Positions 42,834 through 51,309 of a DNA stretch of 64,000 nt are shown piece after piece; position 1 is the first letter of the stretch, and every line of letters begins with the position of its first letter. The position numbers were made by a program, and so were the translations under genes. The stretch is from positions 6,647,001-6,711,000 of the forward strand of contig NZ_CP095481.1 of NCBI RefSeq assembly GCF_023023025.1, given 5' to 3'. Under the pieces are notes generated by a model. The model had not been told where the DNA came from. It saw only the letters and a program-made list of their open reading frames with translations, and ran no database searches. This stretch comes from Amycolatopsis sp. WQ 127309 (GTDB lineage Bacteria > Actinomycetota > Actinomycetes > Mycobacteriales > Pseudonocardiaceae).

Positions 42834-43382
42834 TTGTCCCGCACCGCCCTGCTCGCCATGGACCTCCAGAACACCCACCTCGCGCGCGTCCCGGACGGCT
42901 ACCTGCCGCGCGCCGCGCGGGCGCTGGAGACGGCGCGCGGTCACGACGTCCCGGTGATCCACGTCGCGCTCCGGCTGCGGCCGGACCACGCCGACGTCCA
43001 CCCGCGCAACCGGATGTTCGGCGCCGTGCCCGCCGGCCGGTACACCGCGGCCGACGAGGGCGCGGCCATCCACCCCGGCGTCGCGCCCCTCGACGGCGAG
43101 ATCGTCGTGTACAAGAACCGCGTCAGCGCGTTCGCCGGCAACAACCTGCACCAGATCCTCGGCGCCCAGGACATCGGCCACCTCGTCCTGGCCGGGATCG
43201 CCACCAGCGGCATCGTCCTGTCCACCGCGCTGCAGGCCGCCGACCTCGACTACGGCGTCACGGTGCTGTCCGACGCGTGCGTCGACCCCAGCCCCGAGCT
43301 GCACGACACCCTCGTCACCCAGCTCTTCGCCCGCCGCGGCGACGTCGCGACGGTCGGGGAGTGGGCCGAGAGGCTCTCTTGA
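42834..43382 (+). CDS. Isochorismatase-family cysteine-hydrolase-like protein
   Basis: A 182-residue isochorismatase fold. Asp is in LLAMDLQNTHL and Lys in EIVVYKNRVSAF, both conserved. The site where the family nucleophile Cys occurs reads GIATSGIVLSTALQAADL, so the Cys is missing, as in the variants with a Gly-Ile pair. It may therefore be a non-canonical hydrolase or a catalytically altered one. Start codon TTG 42834 is inferred from GAAAGG at 42821-42826. It follows the MFS gene by 30 bp and is likely in the same operon. Confidence 0.8.
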   Translation: MSRTALLAMDLQNTHLARVPDGYLPRAARALETARGHDVPVIHVALRLRPDHADVHPRNRMFGAVPAGRYTAADEGAAIHPGVAPLDGEIVVYKNRVSAFAGNNLHQILGAQDIGHLVLAGIATSGIVLSTALQAADLDYGVTVLSDACVDPSPELHDTLVTQLFARRGDVATVGEWAERLS

Positions 43383-43392
43383 CGCGTTCGAC

Positions 43393-43438
43393 TTGACAGT
43401 GGCCGCTGCCGTCTCGCAGGATGCGAACAGGTGTTCGA
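43393..43438 (+). promoter_or_regulatory. LexA (SOS) box and promoter of imuA'
   Basis: TTGACA (43393-43398), 18 nt, CAGGAT (43417-43422), then GCGAAC-AGGT-GTTCGA at 43423-43438, one base off the actinobacterial SOS box TCGAAC-N4-GTTCGA. The box directly abuts the -10, so LexA would block the start site. Confidence 0.75.
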
Positions 43439-43514
43439 TAGTAGTCCTGGGTTCGCCCGCGGGTCCCTTGCGGGTGTCTCCGGTACGGGTTCGTGGTGCT
43501 GGAGGTGAGCGGCG

Positions 43515-44213
43515 GTGGCGGTACCGGAAGCGCTCACGTCCATCCCCGGCGTCCGGGTGGCTTCGCAGCTGCGCGAGCCGCATTCGGACGTCACCCATAC
43601 GGGTGGATCTCTGCCGCTGACCCCGGCGCTCGCCGGCCTGTTCCCGGCCGGCGGCTTGCGGCGCGGCAGCACGGTGTCGGTCGCGGGGTCGACGTCACTG
43701 GTGCTGGCGCTCCTGGCCGAGGCGACGCGGGCCGGCTCGTGGGCGGCGGTGGCCGGGCTGCCGGACCTGGGCCTGGCGGCGGCCGCGGAACTCGGCGTCG
43801 ACCTCGACCGGATCGCGCTGGTGCCCCGCCCCGGCGCCGAGGTGGTCGCGGTGCTGTCGGCCCTGGTGGACGGGTTCGACCTGGTGGTGGTCGGCCCGGT
43901 GGTCGCCCGCGGCGTCCAGCCCCAGGTGGCCCGGCGCCTGGCGGGCCGGGTCCGCAACCGGGGCGCGGTCCTGCTGGCGGCCGGCCCCTGGCCGGGCGTG
44001 GACCTGGAACTGCGCGTCTCCCGGCGCCATTGGCGAGGAGCCACCACGGACGGCCACGGCCACCTACGGGCACGCGACATCATGGCGACCAGCCAAGGCC
44101 GCGGCGCGGCGGCCCGCCCGCAGACGGTGGCGCTGCAACTGCCGGGCCCCGGAGGCGCGGTCGCGCCGGGCGACCCCCCGGCCGGACGGCGGTTGGTCGA
44201 GGTGACCGGGTGA
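43515..44213 (+). CDS. imuA': ImuA' (mutasome RecA-like accessory protein)
   Basis: A 232-residue RecA-fold protein without a clear P-loop, seen as LPLTPALAGLFPAGGLRRGS and DLVVVGPVVARGVQPQVARR. In mycobacteria ImuA' and ImuB cooperate with DnaE2 in translesion synthesis under SOS. It lies directly before imuB and 3.7 kb before dnaE2 and has its own LexA box. GTG 43515 follows a strong GGAGGT site. Confidence 0.85.
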   Translation: MAVPEALTSIPGVRVASQLREPHSDVTHTGGSLPLTPALAGLFPAGGLRRGSTVSVAGSTSLVLALLAEATRAGSWAAVAGLPDLGLAAAAELGVDLDRIALVPRPGAEVVAVLSALVDGFDLVVVGPVVARGVQPQVARRLAGRVRNRGAVLLAAGPWPGVDLELRVSRRHWRGATTDGHGHLRARDIMATSQGRGAAARPQTVALQLPGPGGAVAPGDPPAGRRLVEVTG

Positions 44214-44502
44214 GCGGTGCGGTCGGTGCGGGGTTTCGTCGGCGGCCAAGGAAGTGCGCGGTGAGTGACGCGCTGCCGCGGTCAGGTGGTCGCCGGGGCG
44301 GCCGGGCCGTTTGCGGGATTTCTTTGGTGGCCAAGCGATCGCGCGCACCTAGGCCGCTCGGCGAGTGGGGCGGCGAGGCTCGGACACCGGCCGCGCGGCC
44401 AGGCCGCTCGGCCGGATGGCGTCCCGACCGGGCTGGTGCGCGGCGGTTCGACGGTCGCGGGCGCCGCTCGGGGTCGGGTCGCGGCGTTCCTGTGGCAGCC
44501 GG
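44214..44502. other. Gap between imuA' and imuB with a repeat of the imuB start
   Basis: About 290 bp with no clear gene. GTGAGTGACGCG at 44261-44272 repeats the exact imuB start sequence at 44503-44514, in a different frame from imuB. The stretch may be a decayed duplication or insertion scar. Usually the two genes are close or overlapping. Confidence 0.45.
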
Positions 44503-46065
44503 GTGAGTGACGCGCCGCGGTTGCTGGTGCTGTGGTGCCCGGACTGGCCGGTCGTCGCCGCCGGGGCCGTCGCGGGGACGCCGCCCCTCGCGCCGGCCGC
44601 GGTGTTCTCCGCCAACCGGGTCGTCGCCTGTTCCGCGGTCGCGCGGCAACACGGTGTCGTGCGGGGGATGCGGCGTCGCGACGCGCAGTCCCGCTGCCCG
44701 GATCTCGCGGTGCACCAGCACGATCCGGAACGGGACGCGCGGCTGTTCGAGCCGGTCGCCGCCGCCGTCGAGGGGCAGGCCGTGGGTGTGGAGGTCGTGC
44801 GGCCGGGGATCGTCGCGGTGCCCGTCACCGGCGCGGCCGGGTACTTCGGCGGCGAGGAAGCCCTGGCCGAGCTGCTGCTCGACGAGGTGTCGGCGAACGC
44901 CGGCGTGGAGTGCCAGGTCGGGATCGCCGACGGCCTCTTCGCCGCGACGCTGGCCGCCCGCCGCTCCGCGCTCGTGCCGGCCGGCGGGGCGGCCGGGTTC
45001 CTGGCGCCGCTGTCGATCGCCGAGCTGAACCAGCCCGGCGACGACCGCGCCGAGCTGGTCGGCCTGCTCAAGCGGCTCGGACTGCGGACGCTCGGCGCGT
45101 TCGCCGCGCTGACCGAACGGGACGTCGCGGGCCGCTTCCCGCGCGACGCGATCACCGCGCACCGGCTGGCGCGCGGGCTGTCGGAGCGGCCGCCGTTGCG
45201 GCGGGCCCTGCCGCCGGAGCTGTCGATCACCGAGGAGTTCGAGCACCCGCTGGAACGCGTCGACGAAGCCGCGTTCGTCGCGAAGACGCTGGGGGAGCGG
45301 TTCTTCACCGGGCTGGCGCGGCACGGGATGGCGTGCACGCGGCTGGCGATCGTGGCGGTGACGGAGGCGGGCGAGGAACGGGTCCGCGTCTGGCGCTGCG
45401 CCGAGCCGCTGACCGCGCGGGCGACGGCGGACCGCGTGCGGTGGCAGTGCGAAGGCTGGCTCACCGCCCGCGACGGCCGGCCCACCGCCGGGATCGTCCG
45501 GCTGCGCCTCGACCCGGAGGAGGTCGTCGGCGGGCAGGCGTTGCAGCTGCAGCTCGGGTCGATGGGCCGCGACGCCGACGCGGCCGAACGCGCGGCCCGC
45601 GCGCTGGTCCGGATCCAGGGCCTGCTCGGCCCGGACGCCGTCGTCACCCCGCTGCTGGACGGCGGCCGCGGCCCCGCCGAGCGCGTGCGGCTCATCCCGT
45701 GGGGCGACCCGCGGACGCCGGTTTCGCCGGACGCGCCCTGGCCGGGACGGCTGCCGGCACCGTCGCCGGCCGTCCTCGCCGCCCACCCGGCCCGGGTACT
45801 GGACGACCGCGGCGCCGTCGTCGCCTGCACCGATCGCGGCGAGCTGACCGGCCCACCGGCAACCGTCGCCGTCGAGGGCCGATCACCGCGGCCGGTGCTC
45901 GCCTGGGCCGGCCCCTGGCTGCACCACCCGGCGCTGACGACCCGAGGCCGCCGCCTGGCGCGGCTGCAGGTGGTGGTCGAGGACGAGACCGACGAGGTCG
46001 CCCTGCTGCTGACCGTCACCGTCGGCGGTACTCCACAGTGGACGGTCGAGGGCAGCTACGACTGA
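44503..46065 (+). CDS. imuB: ImuB, catalytically dead Y-family polymerase-like protein
   Basis: A 520-residue DinB/Y-family polymerase homologue. The N terminus LVLWCPDWPVVAAGAV lacks the acidic catalytic residues of true Pol IV, as is typical of ImuB. The thumb and little-finger regions follow (AELVGLLKRLGLRTLGAFAA, ELSITEEFEHPLERVDEA). It links ImuA' and DnaE2 to the sliding clamp. GTG 44503 is followed by SDAPRLLVLW. The 3' end lies 1 bp from the convergent crcB gene. Confidence 0.88.
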   Translation: MSDAPRLLVLWCPDWPVVAAGAVAGTPPLAPAAVFSANRVVACSAVARQHGVVRGMRRRDAQSRCPDLAVHQHDPERDARLFEPVAAAVEGQAVGVEVVRPGIVAVPVTGAAGYFGGEEALAELLLDEVSANAGVECQVGIADGLFAATLAARRSALVPAGGAAGFLAPLSIAELNQPGDDRAELVGLLKRLGLRTLGAFAALTERDVAGRFPRDAITAHRLARGLSERPPLRRALPPELSITEEFEHPLERVDEAAFVAKTLGERFFTGLARHGMACTRLAIVAVTEAGEERVRVWRCAEPLTARATADRVRWQCEGWLTARDGRPTAGIVRLRLDPEEVVGGQALQLQLGSMGRDADAAERAARALVRIQGLLGPDAVVTPLLDGGRGPAERVRLIPWGDPRTPVSPDAPWPGRLPAPSPAVLAAHPARVLDDRGAVVACTDRGELTGPPATVAVEGRSPRPVLAWAGPWLHHPALTTRGRRLARLQVVVEDETDEVALLLTVTVGGTPQWTVEGSYD

Positions 46066-46066
46066 C

Positions 46067-46441
46067 TCACCCGAACACCGCCTGGGCCACCGCCGTGCCG
46101 AGGTAAGCCGCGCCCAGTCCGGCGAACACGCTCGCGATGACGTTCGCGGCGGCGGAGAACCTCGCCCCCGTTTCGGCCAGCCGGAGCGTTTCGTAGGAGA
46201 ACGTCGAATAGGTGCTGAGCGTGGCGCACAACCCCGGGCCGATCAGGTGCTGCAGCGGCTGGGGCACGGTCGTCGCGGTGGCGGCGCCGGTCAGGAAGCC
46301 GAGCACCGTGCAGGCGATGAGGTTCACCGTGAAGGTGCCCCACGGGAAGCCGGTGTCATGGCGGGCCTGGACCGCGCGGTCGGTCAAGTAGCGCAGCGGG
46401 GCGCCGACCAGGGCGCCGGCGATGACCATGAGCCAGTTCAC
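46067..46441 (-). CDS. crcB: CrcB fluoride channel subunit (second gene of pair)
   Basis: A 124-residue four-helix Fluc protein. [18 protein letters not shown], with the conserved Asn, and [20 protein letters not shown], with the STFS region, are the family hallmarks. It assembles with the upstream paralogue as a fluoride-exporting heterodimer. GTG 46441 overlaps the paralogue's stop (GTGA). Confidence 0.9.
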   Translation of the reverse strand: MNWLMVIAGALVGAPLRYLTDRAVQARHDTGFPWGTFTVNLIACTVLGFLTGAATATTVPQPLQHLIGPGLCATLSTYSTFSYETLRLAETGARFSAAANVIASVFAGLGAAYLGTAVAQAVFG

Positions 46442-46872
46442 GAGCGGCTCCCAAGGCTCAGGGCGCGGCGGGTGAGCGCGCCCGTCGCCCACACCGCGGC
46501 GACGGCCGCGATGACCGTGGCCACGAGGTAGAGCAGGGCGGTCGGGGCGTGGCCGCCGTCGAGCAGGTGCTCGGCGTCGACCGCGTAGGTGGAGAACGTC
46601 GTGTAGCCGCCCAGGACGCCGGTGCCGAGGAACGGCCGCACCAGCGGGTGGGCCGCCGGCATCGCGGTGATGACCGCCATCAGGACGCCCATGGCCGCGC
46701 AGCCGGTGACGTTGATCCAGAACGTCGTCCACGGGAACCCGCCGGACGCGGTGGGCCACAGCAGGGTGGCGCCGTAGCGGGCGCAGGCGCCGAGCACTCC
46801 GCCGGCCGCGACGACGGCGACGGTCTGGAGGTGACGGCGCCGCTGCGGGGAAGCGGGCTCGGAGTGGGGCAC
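46438..46872 (-). CDS. crcB: CrcB fluoride channel subunit (first gene of pair)
   Basis: A 144-residue Fluc protein with an N-terminal tail of about 15 residues before helix 1. [19 protein letters not shown] has the Asn of the first half, and [20 protein letters not shown] the TTFST motif. Heterodimer with the downstream subunit. GTG 46872 follows TAGGAG. The leader region upstream (46873-46995) contains a feature resembling a fluoride riboswitch only partly (see findings). Confidence 0.88.
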   Translation of the reverse strand: MPHSEPASPQRRRHLQTVAVVAAGGVLGACARYGATLLWPTASGGFPWTTFWINVTGCAAMGVLMAVITAMPAAHPLVRPFLGTGVLGGYTTFSTYAVDAEHLLDGGHAPTALLYLVATVIAAVAAVWATGALTRRALSLGSRS

Positions 46873-46943
46873 GGCGGGCAGGCTCCTACCTGATCGGGGC
46901 ACGAGGGCGGCCTCGTACGGCGTGGTTCAGGCAGGGACCGTTG

Positions 46944-46958
46944 GCGGCGGATCGCCGC
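46944..46958. terminator. Short GC-rich hairpin in crcB leader
   Basis: GCGGCG (46944-46949) pairs with CGCCGC (46953-46958) around GAT. It could be part of a regulatory leader of the crcB genes on the - strand. No T run follows in either direction. Confidence 0.3.
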
Positions 46959-47094
46959 GGTTCGGGTACGGCGGGCCCCACCGCCGCGCGGCCACCGGTG
47001 AGGGCGGTCGCGAACTCAGCGTAACAGCGCCCCGACGCCCTCGACCACAGCCCTCACCGGACCGTCTACCTGCGGTTATCGATGTCACGCCGGG

Positions 47095-47151
47095 TTGACA
47101 GCGCGCCCTCCCCGGCCCAGGATCAAGGGCGAGAGTCGTACGTGTGTTCGA
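47095..47151 (+). promoter_or_regulatory. Promoter and LexA box of dnaE2
   Basis: TTGACA (47095-47100), 17 nt, CAGGAT (47118-47123), and the SOS box TCGTAC-GTGT-GTTCGA (47136-47151), one base off consensus. The hexamers are the same as in the imuA' promoter. Confidence 0.75.
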
Positions 47152-47202
47152 ACAGTAGTCGCTGACTTCCCCGCAGCGAACTCGTGTCGTGGGGAGCTGG
47201 CG

Positions 47203-50200
47203 TTGGCGTTCAACAACCCGAACGTGCCGTGGTCCGAGGTCGAGCGGGTCGCGTCCGGTCGTGCCCCCTTCCCGGGGGACGGCAGCGACTCGCCCGCGTG
47301 GTCGCGCAAGCGGGACGGCTACGCCGGAGCGCCGGACGACCTGCGCAACCGCCGCGGCCGCGACGACGGCGGCGAGCGGCTCCGGGCGCCGTACGCGGAA
47401 CTGCACGTTCACTCCAACTTCAGCTTCCTCGACGGCGCCTCCCACCCCGAGACGCTCGTCGAGGAGGCCGCCCGCCTCGAACTGGACGCCCTCGTCCTGA
47501 CCGACCACGACGGGATGTACGGCGCGGTCCGGTTCAACGACGCCGCCCGCGAACTCGGCGTCCGCGTCGGCTTCGGCGCCGAGCTGTCGCTCGACCTCCC
47601 GGCACCGCAAGGGGGTGAGCCGGACCCGGCCGGGTCGCACCTGCTCGTGATCGCGCGGCAGCAGGAGGGTTACCACCGGCTCTGCCGGGTGATCTCCCGC
47701 GCGCAGCTGGCCGGCGGCGAGAAGGGCCGCCCGGTCTACGACGTCGAGGAGCTGGTCGACGAGCTGGCCGGGCACGTCGTGGTCCTGAGCGGCTGCCGCA
47801 AAGGCGCCGTCCGCCGCGCCCTCGCCGAGCGTGGCCCCGCGGCCGCGCGCGCCGAGCTGACCCGGCTGGCCGGCTGGTTCGGGCGCGGGCACGTCGCCGT
47901 CGAGCTGATCGACCAGCGGCTCCCGCACGACTCGGCCGCCAACGACGTCCTCGCCGAAATGGCCGCCGACCTGCGGTTGCCGACGATCGTGTCGAACAAC
48001 GCGCACTACGCCCGCCCGGACGACGCCGTCGTGGCCGAGATGGTGGCCGCGGTCCGCGCCCGCCGGTCGGCCGAGGAGCTGGACGGGTGGCGGCCGCCGT
48101 CGGGGCAGGCGTTCCTGCGGTCCGGGGCCGAGCAGCGACGCCGTTTCGAGCACCGGTACCCCGGCGCGGTCGGGCGGGCTGCCCTGCTCGGCGTCGAAGT
48201 GGCGTTCGACCTGCAGGTCGTCGCGCCGGACCTGCCGCCGTTCGACGTCCCGCCCGGCCACGACGAGATGTCCTTCCTGTGCGACCTGACCTGGGCCGGC
48301 GCGATCACGCGCTACGGGCGCCGTGAGGACAACCCGAAGGCCTACGCCCAGCTCGACCACGAGCTGGACGTCATCAAGCAGCTCGAGTTCCCGGGCTACT
48401 TCCTGGTGGTGTGGGACATCGTCCGGTTCTGCCGCGAGGCGAACATCCTGTGCCAGGGCCGGGGATCCGCCGCCAACAGCGCGGTCTGCTACGCGCTGGG
48501 GATCTGCCACGCGGACCCGGTGAAGTGGAACCTGCTGTTCGAGCGGTTCCTGGCGCCGGAGCGCGACGGGCCGCCGGACATCGACATCGACATCGAGTCC
48601 GACCGCCGCGAGGAAGCCATCCAGTACGTCTACGAGAAACACGGCCGCTTCCACGCCGCGCAGGTCGCGAACGTCATCACCTACCGGGCGCCGTCGGCGA
48701 TCCGCGACGCCGCGAAAGCCCTCGGCCACAGCGTCGGGCAGCAGGACGCCTACGGCAAGCTCGTCGATCGCTGGGGCGGCGTCGCCGCCACGAAACAGCA
48801 AGCTGCGGGCGACATCCCCGACGACGTCCTCGACCTGGCCGCGCGGCTCGAGGACTTCCCGCGTCACCTCGGCATCCACTCCGGCGGGATGGTGATCTCG
48901 AAGCAGCCGGTGTCCGAAGTGGTCCCGGTGGAGTGGGCGACGATGGCCGACCGCAGCATCCTGCAGTGGGACAAGGACGACTGCACCAGCGTCGGCCTGG
49001 TGAAGTTCGACCTGCTCGGCCTCGGGATGCTGTCGGCGTTGCACTACATGATCGACCTCGTCACCGAACACCACGAGTCCACTGTGGACATCGGCAAGCT
49101 TGATCTGGCCGATCCGGGCGTCTACGACATGCTCTGCGAAGCCGACGCGGTCGGGGTGTTCCAGGTGGAGTCGCGTGCGCAGCTGGCGACGTTGCCGCGG
49201 TTGCGGCCGCGCAAGTTCTACGACCTGGTCGTCGAGGTCGCGTTGATCCGGCCCGGCCCGATCCAGGGCGGCTCAGTGCACCCCTACATCCGGCGCCGGC
49301 GCGGTGAGGAGCAGTGGCAGCACGCGCACCCGCTGCTGGCCGGCAGCTTGGACCGGACGCTGGGCGTGCCGTTGTTCCAGGAGCAGGTGATGCAGATGGC
49401 CGTCGACGTCGCGTCCTTCACCGGCGCCGAGGCCGACCAGCTGCGCCGGGCCATGGGGGCCAAGCGATCCAGCGCGAGGATGCACGCGCTGATGGCGCGG
49501 TTCTTCGCCGGGTGCGAGGCCAACGGCCTGGACCGCGAGCTGGCGACGCGGATCTTCGAGCAGATCCACGCGTTCTCCGGTTACGGCTTCCCCGAGGCGC
49601 ACTCGATGTCGTTCGCGTTGCTGGTCTACGCGAGCGCGTGGTTCAAGCTCTACTACCCGGCCGCGTTCTGCGCGGGGTTGCTGCGCGCGCAGCCGATGGG
49701 CTTCTACAGCCCGCAGTCCCTGGTCGCCGACGCCCGCCGCCACGGCGTCCTGGTGCGGGAACCGGACATCAACGCCAGCCTCGCCCACGCCACCCTCGAA
49801 CCCGACGCCGACAGCACCGGCGCCGTCGCGCTCCGGCTCGGGCTCGCCGGCGTCCGCCACCTCGGTGACGACGTCGCCGAAGCGATCGTCGCCGAGCGCG
49901 ACGCGCACGGGCCGTTCGCGTCGATCGGTGACCTCACCCGCCGCGTCCAGCTGAAGAAGACCGCCGTCGAAGCCCTGGCCACGGCCGGCGCGTTCAGCGG
50001 CTTCACCCTCGATCGGCGCCAGGCGCTGTGGGCCGCGGGGGCCGCCGCCGCGACCCGGCCCGGGCACCTGCCCGGCCTCGCGCCCGGCCTGGACGCGCCC
50101 GCCCTGCCCGGGATGACCCGGTTCGAGGTCACCGCGGCCGACCTGTGGGCCACCAGCGTCTCGCCGGACAGCCACCCCGTGCAGTACCTGCGTGAGTACC

Positions 50201-50529
50201 TCGACAAGCGGGGCGCGTTGACGGTCGCCGACCTGACGCGGGCGAAGGACGGGACGCGCGTGTGGGTCGGGGGAGCGGTGACCCACCGGCAGCGGCCGGC
50301 GACCGCGGGCGGGATCACGTTCTTCAACCTCGAAGACGAGACCGGCATGGCCAACGTCCTCGTCTCACCCGGACTCTGGAACCGGCAGCGCCTCGTCGCG
50401 CGCACGAGTGCGGCGTTGCTGGTCCGCGGGCAGGTGCAGGCGGCCGAAGGCGTCGTCACGCTCGTCGCGGACCGGCTGGAACGGCTCGACCTCTCGATGG
50501 CGACCGGGCCGTCGCGTGACTTCCGGTGA
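47203..50529 (+). CDS. dnaE2: Error-prone DNA polymerase III alpha subunit DnaE2
   Basis: A 1108-residue C-family polymerase, close to mycobacterial DnaE2 in length. PHP domain: YAELHVHSNFSFLDGASH. Catalytic palm: PDIDIDIE at residues 458-465. Motif KFDLLGLGMLSALHYMID and the C-terminal OB domain (TRVWVGGAVTHRQRPATAGG) are present. It performs translesion synthesis with ImuA'/ImuB. Start TTG 47203 (MAFNNPNVPWSEVER) is supported by GGGGAG at 47191-47196. The longer frame from 47095 begins inside the promoter. Confidence 0.92.
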   Translation: MAFNNPNVPWSEVERVASGRAPFPGDGSDSPAWSRKRDGYAGAPDDLRNRRGRDDGGERLRAPYAELHVHSNFSFLDGASHPETLVEEAARLELDALVLTDHDGMYGAVRFNDAARELGVRVGFGAELSLDLPAPQGGEPDPAGSHLLVIARQQEGYHRLCRVISRAQLAGGEKGRPVYDVEELVDELAGHVVVLSGCRKGAVRRALAERGPAAARAELTRLAGWFGRGHVAVELIDQRLPHDSAANDVLAEMAADLRLPTIVSNNAHYARPDDAVVAEMVAAVRARRSAEELDGWRPPSGQAFLRSGAEQRRRFEHRYPGAVGRAALLGVEVAFDLQVVAPDLPPFDVPPGHDEMSFLCDLTWAGAITRYGRREDNPKAYAQLDHELDVIKQLEFPGYFLVVWDIVRFCREANILCQGRGSAANSAVCYALGICHADPVKWNLLFERFLAPERDGPPDIDIDIESDRREEAIQYVYEKHGRFHAAQVANVITYRAPSAIRDAAKALGHSVGQQDAYGKLVDRWGGVAATKQQAAGDIPDDVLDLAARLEDFPRHLGIHSGGMVISKQPVSEVVPVEWATMADRSILQWDKDDCTSVGLVKFDLLGLGMLSALHYMIDLVTEHHESTVDIGKLDLADPGVYDMLCEADAVGVFQVESRAQLATLPRLRPRKFYDLVVEVALIRPGPIQGGSVHPYIRRRRGEEQWQHAHPLLAGSLDRTLGVPLFQEQVMQMAVDVASFTGAEADQLRRAMGAKRSSARMHALMARFFAGCEANGLDRELATRIFEQIHAFSGYGFPEAHSMSFALLVYASAWFKLYYPAAFCAGLLRAQPMGFYSPQSLVADARRHGVLVREPDINASLAHATLEPDADSTGAVALRLGLAGVRHLGDDVAEAIVAERDAHGPFASIGDLTRRVQLKKTAVEALATAGAFSGFTLDRRQALWAAGAAAATRPGHLPGLAPGLDAPALPGMTRFEVTAADLWATSVSPDSHPVQYLREYLDKRGALTVADLTRAKDGTRVWVGGAVTHRQRPATAGGITFFNLEDETGMANVLVSPGLWNRQRLVARTSAALLVRGQVQAAEGVVTLVADRLERLDLSMATGPSRDFR

Positions 50530-51131
50530 GCCGGGCGACCGTCGGCGGGCCGGCGTCCGGGACGCGCGGCGAGTACGGCGAGCTCCTCCCCGTGCGCCCG
50601 GCGACCGCGGCGCCGCCGGTGGTGTGCCTGCGCGGCCACTACCTCGCGCTGTTCGGGATGATCAAGAGCCACAGCCCCCGCTACCGGCTGCACACCACGC
50701 TCTGCGAAACCTGCCGCAAGCAGGAGGCGCCCGATCCGGGCGAACGCCGGCTCGCCGAGTGGGCGCACCTCGACGTCAAGGTCCAGCACGCGCCGGGCGC
50801 CGCGCCGCAGGACGGCCTGGTCCTCGTCGCGGTCCCGCCGGCCGCCGGGTCGGCGACGGGGAAGATCGAACTGCGCCTCGACGGGCGGGCCACCGGCACG
50901 GCGTCGCTCACGTCGTGTTCGCCGTGCCGCACGGCCACACTGGACTACGTCCACGTCGAGGCCGCCCACCGCCGTCTCGGGTACGGGCGCACGCTGGTGA
51001 GCGCCGCCCTCTTCCGCGCGCCGGGCTACACGTGGACGGCGCCGGTGCCGGACGGCCCGGTCGCGCGGGCCTTCCGCGCGCGCATCGCGCTGCCCCGCAC
51101 CGGCCCGCTCTGCGTCCACCGCGGGAAGTGA
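50526..51131 (+). CDS. GNAT-like hypothetical protein overlapping dnaE2
   Basis: A 201-residue protein not firmly recognised. The C-terminal third (DYVHVEAAHRRLGYGRTLVS) looks like the acetyl-CoA-binding part of a GNAT domain, preceded by a Cys pair region LHTTLCETCRKQ that could bind zinc. GTG 50526 overlaps the dnaE2 TGA (GTGA), so translation is coupled to the polymerase. It may be a small DNA-damage or acetylation factor. Confidence 0.55.
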   Translation: MSRATVGGPASGTRGEYGELLPVRPATAAPPVVCLRGHYLALFGMIKSHSPRYRLHTTLCETCRKQEAPDPGERRLAEWAHLDVKVQHAPGAAPQDGLVLVAVPPAAGSATGKIELRLDGRATGTASLTSCSPCRTATLDYVHVEAAHRRLGYGRTLVSAALFRAPGYTWTAPVPDGPVARAFRARIALPRTGPLCVHRGK

Positions 51132-51223
51132 GTGTCCCACTCAATGTGAACCTCACCTTGACAGCGAGCAACACCGAACTTAATCTCCTTCATCGTTACT
51201 CTCTTTTCGGAAACGCATTTATT

Positions 51224-51255
51224 CACATACGTGAACAAACACATACGTGAACAAA
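51224..51255. promoter_or_regulatory. Two tandem 16-bp direct repeats upstream of the PL7 gene
   Basis: CACATACGTGAACAAA occurs twice back to back (51224-51239, 51240-51255). Each contains the dyad CAC-ATAC-GTG. The AT-rich block is 55 bp before ATG 51310, so it may be an operator or UAS. Confidence 0.5.
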
Positions 51256-51309
51256 TGAGTGAGCGAAGTCCTCTCCCCGCTTCGCTGCTCGCCGTGAAAG
51301 GACGCCACC

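Noticed and set aside
44261..44502. Alternative imuB start at GTG 44261
   Set aside because: It is out of frame with the ImuB coding sequence (242 bp upstream), so it cannot extend the protein.
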